Source: Piper betle (Eukaryota; Streptophyta; Magnoliopsida; Piperales; Piperaceae). Taken from it: a DNA stretch of 64,000 nt. Under the pieces are notes generated by a model. The model searched no databases. It was given only the letters and a program-made list of their open reading frames with translations, and was not told the origin of the DNA. Shown here piece by piece: positions 1-10,697 of this stretch. The stretch's first letter is position 1. Each line of letters starts with the position of its first letter. The stretch covers positions 124,001 through 188,000 of the forward strand of contig JAURVB010003208.1 of assembly GCA_033002965.1 (NCBI GenBank), in the 5' to 3' direction. Both the position numbers and the translations under genes were made by a program.

Positions 1-160
1 CCATGGAAGGTTTAGTTACGCTAAATGTGATGAAGATTGCATTGATCCTATATTGACATTGATTAATGGACGAGAGTGTTATTTTGGTATAATGACATAT
101 GTTTGGAGCTTATAAAGTTATACAATTATTTTGTGTATATATTAAGTCCAAGTGGGAGAT
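1..160 (+). mobile_element. 3' end of a Ty1/copia-type element, up to its polypurine tract
   Basis: No coding motif remains. The stretch ends in a purine-rich tract (AGTGGGAGA at 151-159), directly followed by a terminus beginning TGTTGGAAAT. This PPT-LTR arrangement is typical of plant copia elements. The rest of the element lies outside the window. The copia assignment rests on the style of the PPT and LTR, not on protein. Confidence 0.55.
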
Positions 161-756
161 TGTTGGAAATTGGACATAAATATATACATGAATCAGGAAT
201 TGTATCATATGTTATTATATAAGGTTGACTAAATTAAATTGATCTATTAAAGTTAAGGGTTATGAGCAATAAAATAAAGTGTGGAATTCAATGAGAAAAG
301 TGTGGAATTCAATGTGTAGATACCTTTTCATAAATTCTCTTTCGTAATGGGTGGAATTGAATTTATGGAACTAAGGCTATAAATGAGGAGGTCATGGTCC
401 CTAAATTCATATCTTGTTTTCGTTCTGGTATCCCATTGTCCAGAACTTTGGTTTAGATTCAGACTTTAGTTTCTTTATGGCTTCAGGTACGCTTCCGCTA
501 TTTTATTTTATTTATCTAGTTTAATTTCTCTTGATGATTTGATATGAAGTCGATCAAAGTTTATACAGTTTATTTATAACATGATCAACTGCTTTCGACG
601 GTAAGGTGCATTTTGTGAAGACTATTTTATCTGATAGGCACGATGGATAGCTGCAGGCGGTCTGCGAGTTAATACCGGAGACACACTATGGTTACTGCTT
701 GAAACACATGGAAGCATAACTCTAGGGCAAGTTTAAGAACTAGGGTCTAATAAACA
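161..756 (+). mobile_element. 3' LTR of a copia-type element (right end uncertain)
   Basis: It starts TGTTGGAAAT right after the PPT. A TATA box (TATAAAT, 378-384) precedes a likely transcribed part. A splice-donor-like CAGGTACGCTTCC near 484-496 resembles the leader of many plant copia LTRs. The right end was placed at an AACA (753-756), but no TSD could be confirmed, so the true end may be a few hundred bases to the left. Confidence 0.45.
378..384 (+). promoter_or_regulatory. TATA box of the copia LTR
   Basis: TATAAAT lies about 217 bp inside the LTR, in a GC-richer context, where a plant LTR promoter normally sits. Inferred from position and motif only. Confidence 0.4.
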
Positions 757-1304
757 TCATGTGGACTACCGCTCAAGTGTACATATAGGCAGAGTTCACG
801 ACTGCAAGGAAATAGCTTAAAAAGAAAAATGAACTTGCGCACAATGGCTGGCGGTCATCAATCCGAAGCATTGGTCTCACGCCCACTTTATAGGCTTGTG
901 GTACGTGATGATAATGGGCAGCGTTGCAGAGTTGGCATACACCTGTTTCGAAGGTTGCCAAACAGCTTATGATTTGTTGCTTAAAAGAGCACACAAGGAA
1001 GAAGGCCGAATAGTGGTACAACGAAAGGCTTGTGAGAGCGTCTAGATGGAGTGGAAGCATCACCTCATATGCGAGGGGTGTTATGTGGGCCGGTCGCTAC
1101 CTTCGTCGATGTACACAAGTCACTCTTGTATTGCTATACGTATTTTAGGTGAACAACCTCGTGGTGCGACTCAAATCCCGGACCGAGTCGACGTACGAAG
1201 TAGGACATGCACTTGTCATCAATTTGAAGACTAAGGTATCCCATGTGAGCACAATCTGGCATGCATAGATCGACGTCAGTATGACCCATGCCTATATGGG
1301 GAGG
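757..1304. other. unclassified intergenic DNA
   Basis: No protein motif, LTR end or RNA gene was recognised. Short open frames on both strands overlap each other and look random. Confidence 0.4.
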
Positions 1305-1309
1305 AACAT

Positions 1310-1690
1310 TGTTGGGTCCAATGGGCTTCCAAACGGGACTTGTAATAAGTGTTATTAGCCTCTTTTAATCTAAAAGCTAGCTTAAGGAATAAGGCTTTCT
1401 CATTAGCCTATATATAAGTCACTAGTCACCTCTATACATGATGTGGGATAAACCCAACAATTCTCCCCCTCACACATTTTGTCACCTGAATCATCTCCCT
1501 CTCACCACATGTAAGGCTCACATGTTATAGTGAAGTTCCAGAAGACTCTAATTCGGACTAGCCCACCCGAATCATCTCCCCCTCACCACATAGTGAAATT
1601 CCAGGAGATTTCAATTCGGGAGTGGCCCGAGGCAACACGAAGCTAACCGGGCTCTGATACCACCCATTTGGAAGCCCATTGGACCCAACA
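1310..1690 (-). mobile_element. TRIM1-family miniature LTR element with one inverted, truncated LTR end
   Basis: On the minus strand this is a terminal-repeat retrotransposon in miniature. The 3' LTR is at 1310-1459 (TGTTGGG...CCCAACA on the plus strand) and is flanked by a pyrimidine-rich complement of the PPT (from about 1460). The complement of a tRNA-iMet-type PBS (GCTCTGATACCA) is at 1651-1662. The expected second LTR is replaced by 28 bp (1663-1690), most of which is the reverse complement of the first LTR's outer end. The unit therefore has inverted termini of about 26 bp. The 5-bp direct repeat AACAT (1305-1309 and 1691-1695) shows it integrated as one unit. It has no coding capacity. 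Its LTR matches the array at 22.6-26.3 kb. Confidence 0.75.
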
Positions 1691-1695
1691 AACAT

Positions 1696-2676
1696 TTCAA
1701 CATAATAAAGCATGCTCAAGGATATATGAAAGCTGTCATACCAACTCTTGGTCGATACGAGTGGAGTCACGAGCTTTCTACTATGGTGCAACCCCCGAAT
1801 ATCAGGGTAGGCCGGGAAGAAAATAGGGAAAGGGAAAGGAAAACATGCTCCTAGTGAAGGAGCTGCGTAAGTAGAGTCTTTGCAAATAGCTTTGACATAA
1901 CAAGACGAGCTGTCAAAGACATCATGCAAAGAAGTCAGAGAAGTCAGTAGCATAATTTTCTAAGAAAGCCACAACTTTAGGGAAGAAGATGCATAGCGTT
2001 CCGGGCGGAAGAAGTAGAACAAATGTATGTAAAATGGGGACACATCTTATCACGAAATATTGCCGTGCTTGTTGGGTTAAAGAGTTTAGTGTGTTCGTGT
2101 GTAGCACACTGTCATGAGACATCTAGGACAGTTGTACATTTTGAGTCCCTCCATGTGAGGACGTATATGAGTTATGACTTTTGTGATTTTTGGATCAAAT
2201 GTTTTCTCTCATGTTTTACGTGCATACGCAATGGTGGCCTGTGAGCCTGTGATGCATTTGTCCAGCCCCATTTTGGGTTGACGCTCCACGCACCAACGAA
2301 TCATGAAATCTAAAATGCTACTGCACTGTTGTGTCGTGGCCACAAATTTAATATCTACATTAAACCCGGGGTGCAGGCTCCAACTCCAATGTATCGTTTA
2401 TAAAAAGATATAAAGAACGAATGGGAACAATGTATCCAAGACCGACCTTACGCTTCCTGCTGTTCTTGTCCTCTTCTTAGCTAGTGAGATAACAATGATG
2501 GTGACCCCAAGAGCGAACCTTTTTCTTGGACTCTCTACGGTGGAGACTAAAGCTACAAGGCGGCAACGAAAGTTATCTATGGCGGCGGAGGTGGCCTCTG
2601 ATTTCTCCGCAGCGACCTATATCAAACTTCACCTGTTTCCGAAAATTTCCCATCGTAAACTTGTATTGGATGATGT
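1696..2676. other. unclassified DNA, some of it gene-like
   Basis: No family was recognised. The most gene-like part is an open frame starting near 2495 and running to the edge of the hAT-like element at 2685 (it contains LHLFPKISHRKLVLDDVDL). I cannot name it, and its continuation beyond the element was not recognisable. It may be a broken host exon or chance. Confidence 0.25.
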
Positions 2677-2684
2677 CGACTTAG

Positions 2685-4133
2685 TATGGGTGTAAACAAG
2701 CCAAGCTGGCTCACACGTATTTTACGTTCGATTTGATTCAACTTAAACTTGTGCTTGTTAATTTTGTACTAAAAAAAATATTTGAATCAAAATAGATAGC
2801 TTGTTGAAAAATGAACAAAGCTTGAGCTAAGGAGTGTTTGGCTTAGCTTGGTTCAAAACTCAAGTTCAATGTGTTCAAACTCAAAAAAATACTCGCCTCG
2901 TCTCAGTTCGTCAATACTATTGAGGTCATATTAAACTTATATAGTATTGGAAAGAAAATTTTGATCTTATATTAGTTAATTATTTTATACCCAAATAATG
3001 ATAGTGGTATAATCCAAATAATTGATATACTTACAAACTACTTACTAATAAATACTTAGTACTATTTACTACTAATTGCCAAGGACTAACTACAAATTAC
3101 AAAGGATTTAATGCAAAATTTCAAGGACTTGCTACTTATTAGTTTATTACTAATTAACAGAAGCAAAAATTAGTAATACTCAATTTATATAATATTGTAT
3201 ATTTATCATGATCTTTGTCCTATTAGTAACTACTTACCTAATTACACACACACACACTAGCTAACTAGTGCATATAACAACATTATTTTATAACCCACTA
3301 AGAAGTTGTCAAAATAAAATTTCTATTTTGGTTAGATATAAGTTGGAACTATAACATAATGTAAACTATGCAAATGTTATATACAACCAAAAGAATAAGT
3401 TTGATCTATCTAAAATTAAAATATTAACATTTTAACTCGAAATTTAAATGCTCGAACTCGAATTTGACTCAAACTCGAATCCTACGAGTCGAGTTTGAGC
3501 AATGTAGTATTTAACTCAACTTGAATCAAAATTGACTCATAGCTTGACTCGAACTCGACTCGATAAAATAATATAATAATATACATAATATCACTTGTCT
3601 ACTCAAAATATATTTCAAATTATAAATAAATATTATTATTAACTATGTACTAAATAATGGTGGTGGTGGGGGTGTTTTGTTTTTTATATTTGGTTTTTTT
3701 TATCAAATTTGGGTCGTCCTTGTAGTCAAATAATCTAAATTAAAGTTTGAGATAGAAACATTATTTGCCCTTTGATGGGTTATCTTAGATGGGAGGTCTT
3801 CAAATGGAAGACCCGGAGGTTCAATCCACACTGGCTGTATTTTTTAACTTTTGACTTTATAATCGAGCCGGTTTCGAGCTTGTGAATGAGCTTGATTTCA
3901 AATCTATATGTTGAAAACTCGTTTGATCTCTAGCCGAACAGAAATATTTGCTCGACTCGAAAACAAAGCAAGCCAAACATGAACCAAGCCCAAACACCAT
4001 ACAATAGCTGCTTGAACCATAATATATCACAGGCCTGTCAATGCACTCAAACGAGCTCAAACAGGCTTGCCAAAAATCATGTTAAATTCAAAAACAGCCA
4101 AGCTCAGTTCAGCTTGCCTCGCTTACACCCCTA
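2685..4133. mobile_element. hAT-like non-autonomous DNA element, 1.45 kb
   Basis: The termini are inverted: TATGGGTGTAAAC on the left, GCTTACACCCCTA on the right. The flanks carry an imperfect 8-bp direct repeat, CGACTTAG (2677-2684) and CGAATGAG (4134-4141), 6 of 8 matching. Eight-bp TSDs fit the hAT superfamily. Inside are many short alternating motifs (CTCGA, GCTTGA, AACTCGAA), an AT-rich middle and no transposase. The outer 250-300 bp at each end match the 509-bp element at 32750-33258, which is an internally deleted relative. The superfamily assignment is inferred from TSD length and termini. Confidence 0.65.
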
Positions 4134-4475
4134 CGAATGAGGCAACTACTTTAGCTAGCGCGATGTCCCAACAATGGAAGGTAATATACTTCATATATGT
4201 CAGATTCAACACATTTAACTTGATTGACCCATTGTGAAAAAGGAAGGATCCCATCTTCTGATGTTCGTGCATGTCAAGAAAATTGAAGTGTTTATTAATT
4301 GATGTTCCCATCATGGATGGGCACGACAACTTATGACTATTCCATTATTCAAGTACTTTTACGATGTCGACCCTATCAACTTACAGCGCTTCCTGAACAA
4401 AATACTCAGGTCGCTGGACCGAGCAACTGGTAGCACGGTGGACTTAGTTGTGTTTAACACACTAAATCCCAACAT

Positions 4476-5520
4476 TGGTATCATAGCCAAGTGGTCTTAC
4501 ACTGATTGTGGAAGTTCCTTCATGAGTTTCACTTAATGATTTAATGAGAATTTTTTAAGTAATAATATGTGGGTTCTGTCTAATAAGAGAGATATTGTAA
4601 GACAATAATAGTTTCGGTGCGTACGATATATAAAGGAGAGATTGTTGGGTTTATCACATATCGATCATAGATGATGCTAGTAACTTGAATATAGGATAAT
4701 GAAAAACCTTATTCTCTGAGCTAGTTTTTACATTAAGAGGGTCATAACATCTATTGCAAGTTTTCTTTGGTTCTTATAAATTCCTTTTGGGAGCCCAAAC
4801 GATCTAACAGTGGTATCAAAGCTTGGTTCTTGGTGCTGTAATTTGTGGCCTGTAGAGGTTCATGAGACAGATCATAAAAGAGTTCAGTTCGTTCAAGATT
4901 GTTGGAATTTTTTCAAGATGACTATTTGATGCAACTTGTCTCATCATCAATGAATCTCTTCTTCGTCTTCCACAATTCTTTTCGAATTCCTCGTACTTCT
5001 TAGAATAACTCCATGTTGTTGCAGTTCCCTTCTTCATTTCCACAATTCTTGTCGAATTCCTCTTACCTCTTTGAATGACTTCTACAACTCTCCATCTCGA
5101 CCTATGTGGAAACTCCTTAAAAATCTTTCGCACTGCACCACTCGTCGAACACCCGTCAAATTTGATATGCCATTGTCGTCCGCTATCATATGAGGAGGGC
5201 AATATTTTAATACATCTCCCCTTCCGACTCATGTGGAATGCTCTTTATATCCCCTAATTAGAACTTCTAACACATATCCTTAACTCACATAGAAGGAACA
5301 TACTTTGTCAGCATCGTCCACAAGCCATCTTAATGAAACACAAACAATCTTGATCTTCTCAAGAATAGAGAGGGAGAACCTCTCCTCACAAGGTATGAGT
5401 ATTCCCAATTAGAGTTTTTTATCTAGTTGAAAATTGTGGTCATTCCCAATTGGATGTGCACCCTTGAAGATATGTGAGTTCCATCTGATGAAGAACATTG
5501 CCAAATGATGATGGCATAAG
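4476..5520 (+). mobile_element. TRIM1-family remnant: internal region, LTR, second internal region
   Basis: Plus-strand order: a PBS-like TGGTATCATAGC (4476-4487); a 155-bp internal part matching the array internals (it keeps TTCCTTCATG and GATAATAGTTTCGG-like stretches); a PPT (about 4631-4642); an LTR at 4643-4809 (TGTTGGGTTTATC...CTAACA); a second PBS, TGGTATCAAAGC (4811-4822); then a degenerate internal region recognisable again at about 5470-5515 (ATGTGAGTTCCATCTGATGA). An LTR with a PPT on its left and a PBS on its right is a tandem arrangement. The left LTR is missing. Confidence 0.6.
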
Positions 5521-5660
5521 TTTTATCTAATCCAGATGATGTAGATGATGTACTAGGTTGCCTGATATGTGTACCCATTATTTGTTATAGTGGATGGTTT
5601 GTGGTTTTCCCTCTTATTTTTTGGGTTTTCAGGTTAAATTTCTATATATTTTCTATATTT

Positions 5661-8118
5661 TGTAATGACCTACCCTAACTAGCAAGGGGTTACTCAAAAA
5701 CATAAATAATGTAACAAGAGCATTCAAGAACATGAATCATAATACAGCAAATAAGTCTACAAATTTATAAGTAATAAAAATAATTCATGTTCTGATAGCA
5801 TGTGACAAAGTCCTACAGTCTCTGATCGTTTCCCATAGCCACATTTATAACACAAGAGAATAAAAGGAAGTCCAATTTATTATCAATTTACCAAACCTAG
5901 GTTTGTAAAAGAACTACCAACCACATTCTTAATCCTCAGTCTGAAGCTGCTCACCTGCGGTCACAAAACCGCGTTAGTGATAAAACTACTAAGCTGCATA
6001 AGTAAATGAAACAAATCAATATAATCCTTATTATCATTTCTCGTGACTTTTAGTAGTTATGAGCTTATGCTGAGCTCCAATTATGCTGGGAGGGGTGACC
6101 ACCCCATTCAGCTATAATCTCATGCATGCGCACACACGCTATGTGGCCCACGGCCCGTAGTTACGATATTTGCCATTGACTCACCCTCTCGGAGTCACAA
6201 GTGCATAATGAGTCATTTTGCACCACTGCGCCCTGTCACCCCTTTCGGCATGGGGGCAATATTTAATCTTTTAGGGGTGCTGCCCTGTATCGAATTGAGT
6301 TGACCCCAGTTGCGCTCGATACATGGTGGTTGGATATGAACTCAAGTCGACCAAGACTCCCATATAGTAATTTTTTAAAGGGTGCGGCCCCGTGTCAGAC
6401 TGAGTTAATTCCTTAAACCCGGTTACACTCAGTGCATGGTGGTCAAATCTGGGCTCAGGCCAACCAGGGCTGCTAAAAAGAGAAAATACAATATTTCAAA
6501 TAATTATACAGACCTGGATAGTTTGTCAGTGAACCTACAACCGTAATTAACGATCCTAATCTTAACGAGAACATAAAATTATACTTATAAATTATATATA
6601 AGTATAATTTTATTTGAGTAGAAATGCATGCAACCAAATGACTTAAATACATCATCATTATAATTCGACAACATAAAGCATACAACATTCAACAATATTA
6701 AATATTAAATTCTCAACATTTACAACAAATCTAGTGAGATAATTAATCATTCATGCAACATAATCATTTAAGTCATACTTTATATTTTAAATTAATTATT
6801 TAAATCAAAATTAACACTTAACTAATGATAAATTTTTTATTAACTTACAACAAGTATTTAATTACTATTATTAGTATATTTTCCTTTGAGATGATAATTA
6901 CTTAACCACGATCTTGACGATTTAGTTTACGATTTTTATTTGTAATTACTATCTTTATTAATAGCCATTTAGTGAGTACTAGATACTTAATTCATTGAAT
7001 AAAAGCTTTGGTATACCTATAATGATCTATTAACTTTTTATTAATTCAGAATATTTAAGTAACAATTTATTAAGTCATTCAATTAATCTATTTAAAATGA
7101 TTTGCATTATCCTAATTCAAGGATACTAATAATACAGTTATTTTAAATTATTTAACTCAATAAAGCTTTGAACTTTATTTATTTTCATTATGCTTTTTAG
7201 GTTCAACGCTTTTGATTTTTTATATAATTATAGTTTAATAACCCATTTTCTACCATACTAACTCGTTATTAAAATAATTACTTTATCTACCTAGTATTTA
7301 ATTTGATATGGTAAGGTGAAATCTTTATTTCATTAATCACTTATAACCATCCGACTTAAATTAATAGCTTATAGTACACCGATTAATTTTCAACAGTTTA
7401 TCATTATTATATTTTCTTTATTACTCATGGCGATTTTATATAATAATTAATTAGTTTAGCAATTGTAACACATAACCATTAGAATCATAATTTTTAAGGA
7501 TTTATTATGAGTTAATATTATTTTTGACTCAGGTCGGTATCGGGTCAAGTTTTATTTACAAGTTTGCCACCAGAGGGATTCTTCTTCCCCGACGAGCCTT
7601 CTCTTCTCCAAACCTCATCTTTGGCACCAAAACTAGATCACATCCTTCTCCAACCCTCATCTTGGCACCAAAACCAGATCACGTGCTCCATCAACTGCAC
7701 CAAAACTAGATCACATTCCTTGTTAATTTATCTTATATCTTGACCTTACATGAGATTTTCATCTGCTTTGTTTTCTCAAGACCCTCTTGCATAGTATAGA
7801 CTCTCAACCCTTCTTGTTTTCATTGTTGTTATGAGCACTAATATACTGAGGATTCAACGAAAATCTCCTATAATTGATGGCCATATCCACCTCCTTGAAA
7901 AATAAAAAAAACTGGAAATTTGAAATATTTAGCAATATTTTTAGGAATTTTTAGAATCATTTTACTTATCGGCGACAATAGAATCACCAAAATAAAACCT
8001 CCTCCGGACTAGTCCCTATTTGAGAGTTTAGGCTTGTGCGTGTGACTTAGTTAATTTATTCTTTTTAAGTTAATGATGATTATGATTCGGAGGGAGGTTT
8101 TTGATAATATTTTTTACA
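5661..8118 (-). mobile_element. solo LTR L1a of a gypsy-type family, inside ANK1 intron 1
   Basis: Read on the minus strand it begins TGTAAAAAATATT (from 8118) and ends GGTCATTACA (at 5661). The flanks share ATTT in a 5-bp repeat (TATTT at 5656-5660, GATTT at 8119-8123). The part at 5800-6500 matches L1b, L1c, L1d and L1e (TCCCATAGCCACATTTATAA near 5835; the CCACCATGCACTGAGTGTAA region near 6430 on the opposite strand). It has no minisatellite, unlike L1b, L1c and L1d. A GC-richer segment lies at 7530-7720. No coding region is present, so I read it as a solo LTR. Confidence 0.55.
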
Positions 8119-8253
8119 GATTTTAAAATAGTTATGAAAGTTATACACGATTTCATTATTTTTTATGACAATAACTACCTAAAATCTCTATGATTTATTA
8201 ACGTCTGTAAAAAAATAATATTGGACTTTCTTTTTATATAAAAAACAAATTAC

Positions 8254-9002
8254 CTTGGAGCTCGGAATAGAGTGCTTTATGCAAAGGGCTTGGGGTACGA
8301 GCATTCGTAAGAGACTGCTTCTTTGCTTCTTCGAATGAGAGGATATGATATACGATATCCCAGTGGTTCCACTGCGCAGCAAAATAGAGCGGAGAAGCCT
8401 CGTCCGCCCAAAGCATGTCCCTGTGTTCACGCGTGAACACGTTCACCACCTCCAGATGACCATTCATTGCCGCCAAGTCTAACGCGGTCATGCGTCCCTG
8501 CGATGTCTCCATTTATCATTTTTACAAGCTCCTTGGATTTACTGGCGGTACTAGTACTAGCAGGTGAAATTGACTTGGCATGGTTAATCAAAACGTTGAC
8601 AATTTGAGAGCGGCCGAAGTTGGAAGCAACGTGCAGTGCAGTGTATCCCCGGGAATCCACGGCGGTCAAGGGGGATGGGCTACCCAGCCTGAGTACCTCT
8701 TGCACCACCTCTTCGTGCCCATACATGGCTGCTACATGGAGTGCGGTTTGATTGTTTACTCTGGTGATCTGTTCAATGGCTTGGGGGAGTTCTTTGCAGA
8801 TACGTCGGAGCCGCTCCTCATCTTTTGCTACCAACGCCTTGTACACCTCCGAGCACATGTCCTCGCCTGTTCTCGGCTTCGGCTGCTCCTCGTCCTTCCC
8901 ATGATGAAGACTGAAGATGGCAAGCTTTTTGCCTTTGGAAGATCGGATGGCGCTAAGCTTCGCCTCCTCCAACATGGGATCACTGGCCTCCATAGCAACC
9001 AT
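8254..9002 (-). CDS. ANK1: ACD6-like ankyrin-repeat protein, exon 1, with one frameshift
   Basis: The start ATG at 9002 is the first in frame; a second is at 8993. The protein begins MVAMEASDPMLEEAKLS. A charged region (residues about 20-50) is followed by ankyrin repeats: NNQTALHVAAMYGHEEVVQEVL, then the SRGYTALHVASNFGR repeat, then MTALDLAAMNGHLEVV and a fourth repeat, DEASPLYFAAQWNHWDIV. Exon 1 ends at 8254, where CAAG is followed by the donor GTAATT, matching the paralogue's donor. Relative to ANK2 a net 2-nt loss near 8513-8516 shifts the frame after KELVKM. The rest of the exon is open, so this is either a sequencing error or a young pseudogene. The family (ankyrin plus a C-terminal membrane PGG domain) acts in plant defence and cell-death control; that role is known for relatives, not shown here. 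Downstream exons were not found; L1a fills the expected intron. Confidence 0.7.
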
Positions 9003-9265
9003 AACAGCTAGCCGAGAGGCTATAGTCGAATTATTGGATGATTGGTGGGCTGCAATTTGGTGCAATAAGAGGGATCAAAAACAGGTTTTAAAGACTAGAA
9101 AGTGACCTAGCTTGCTTGGTTGTCATTTGCTTTTTTCTTCCCAACTTGCTTCGTCCGCGAGCTTCTTATATTATGAATCTAAGATGATTTTTTGTGATGT
9201 TATTAATGACACAGCTTTGAGAAGAGTCTTTTCATGTCTCTTCTCCATTTGATCAAGGAAAAACA
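9003..9265 (-). promoter_or_regulatory. proximal promoter and leader of ANK1
   Basis: It is identified by conservation with the DNA upstream of ANK2. Shared blocks are CATAATAT (a weak TATA-like site near 9165-9172), GACGAAGCAAGTTGGGAAG near 9140-9160, CTAGTCTTTAAAACC near 9085-9105, and the leader just before the ATG. In ANK2 these blocks are split by the TRIM1 array. No defined regulatory motif can be named. Confidence 0.5.
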
Positions 9266-10697
9266 TGGGTCAACAAAGCAAAAGCAAAAGCATATGGTTT
9301 TGAAAAAAATAAGAAGAAAAAGCATATGGGTCAGCTTTTATGTCTTGTTAATTGAATGAAAATCAAGTCATTGCCAGAGATTTCCTCATTATTATTATCC
9401 ACATAACATCCGGAACCAGTGGGATGGCGTGAGATGAGTAAATGAATGAATCCAAACTATCCCATTCATCGCATTCAAGGCAACTTTTCATAACGCTGGG
9501 CTAAGCGGACGAAAATAGACGAGAATACCCTTTTACTTTGTCACTTGGAAAACATATTGACCACCCCCTAGTGATGAACCACCGCCCGCGGAGTCTCAGC
9601 GGAGTCCGTCATCACAAACCTCCACCCAGCCAAATTTGTTACTCGGCTAGGTACAAAATTTAATTAAAATGAGGGCGGATCGTTTTGGCTAAAAATAGGA
9701 CTAAGAATTGGGTGATTCTCACCCCGAATCAACAACGGCAAGAATCGGCCGATTCAGGAGGGTGAGGGGGGTAACGGGGAGCAGGCAAGGCGTCAGATCA
9801 GCAGGGGGTGGGCAGCGAGCGGGGTGGGGTTGCGGGCGGCAAGGGGGGTGGGGGATGGGGATGATCGGTGAGGGAGTAATTGGGGGAAGGGATGGGCTTC
9901 AGTAGGGGATGGTGAGGAGGGGTGAGAGTGTGCGATCAGAGGGTGGGTCGGTGGCAGTCGGAGAAGGCGGCCGGGCTCGGGTGAGGGCAAACAAGGGAGA
10001 GGGAAGGGGGAAAGGTTAGAGAGGTGGTGGCGAGGAGTCAGAGGTGGCCACCGGCAGAGGCACGGCCGGTCACCGAAGGAGGTACGTAGTGGTGTCAGGA
10101 GAGGGAGGCTCAGATGGGTCGGGTGGTGAAGAATGAGGGGGTAATCTAGGTAATAAAAATTGACTTACTTCTTATTTTGAGCTAATAATAATAAAATAAA
10201 TTATAAAATAAAATATATAATATAATATAATATAATATAATATAATATAATATAATAAAATACAACTAATAATAGTCTAATGACATATTCTACAATGATG
10301 CAGGGGATAGGGGCAGGAGAACAATGACCAATTTAAGTAAAATTTTGATGAATTATTCTGATTTAATGACTCCCTTCCTATTTAATTTAACGTCTGATTC
10401 TAGTTTTTACAATAATGAATCTGGCCAGGACAAAGTTGCCTCGACTAGACTGGGTCAAGGTGAAGCTGCCTTGGCCAAACCAAGCTAGAGGAATGCTGCA
10501 TGCCTTGACCAAATATTGTTTGGGCAACTAGTCCACTCACTACTTGCTCGCTGTAGTCATAGAATATGGTTAGCTTTTATTAAAAATAGCTAAGATTGTG
10601 CCACTTATAATACAAATAAAATATATTTCTTAATTTTAGAGATAAACTCTAGTTAAACAATGAAATAGACTATAATAATCTAATATCTTAGAAATAG
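9266..10697. other. unclassified DNA with a GC-rich block
   Basis: The block at about 9700-10140 is G-rich on the plus strand and coding-like only by composition. It is followed by GTAATAAAAATTGACTT and an AT-rich stretch, the same succession seen in the P and L1 LTRs. It may be a decayed LTR, but no ends were found. Confidence 0.3.
10208..10258. repeat. TATAA pentanucleotide microsatellite
   Basis: TATAA repeats about nine times in a row, directly after the GC-rich block and its AT-rich follower. Confidence 0.85.

Noticed and set aside
1558..1953. 131-codon minus-strand frame
   Set aside because: It starts outside and ends inside the TRIM1 element, crossing its boundary and PBS, so it is not a real gene.
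4816..5232. 138-codon minus-strand frame
   Set aside because: It overlaps the TRIM1 PBS and internal region, has low-complexity charged sequence, and no known domain.
9708..9990. GC-rich open frames upstream of ANK1
   Set aside because: Frames are open on both strands because of G-rich composition; the block resembles the GC-rich LTR modules.
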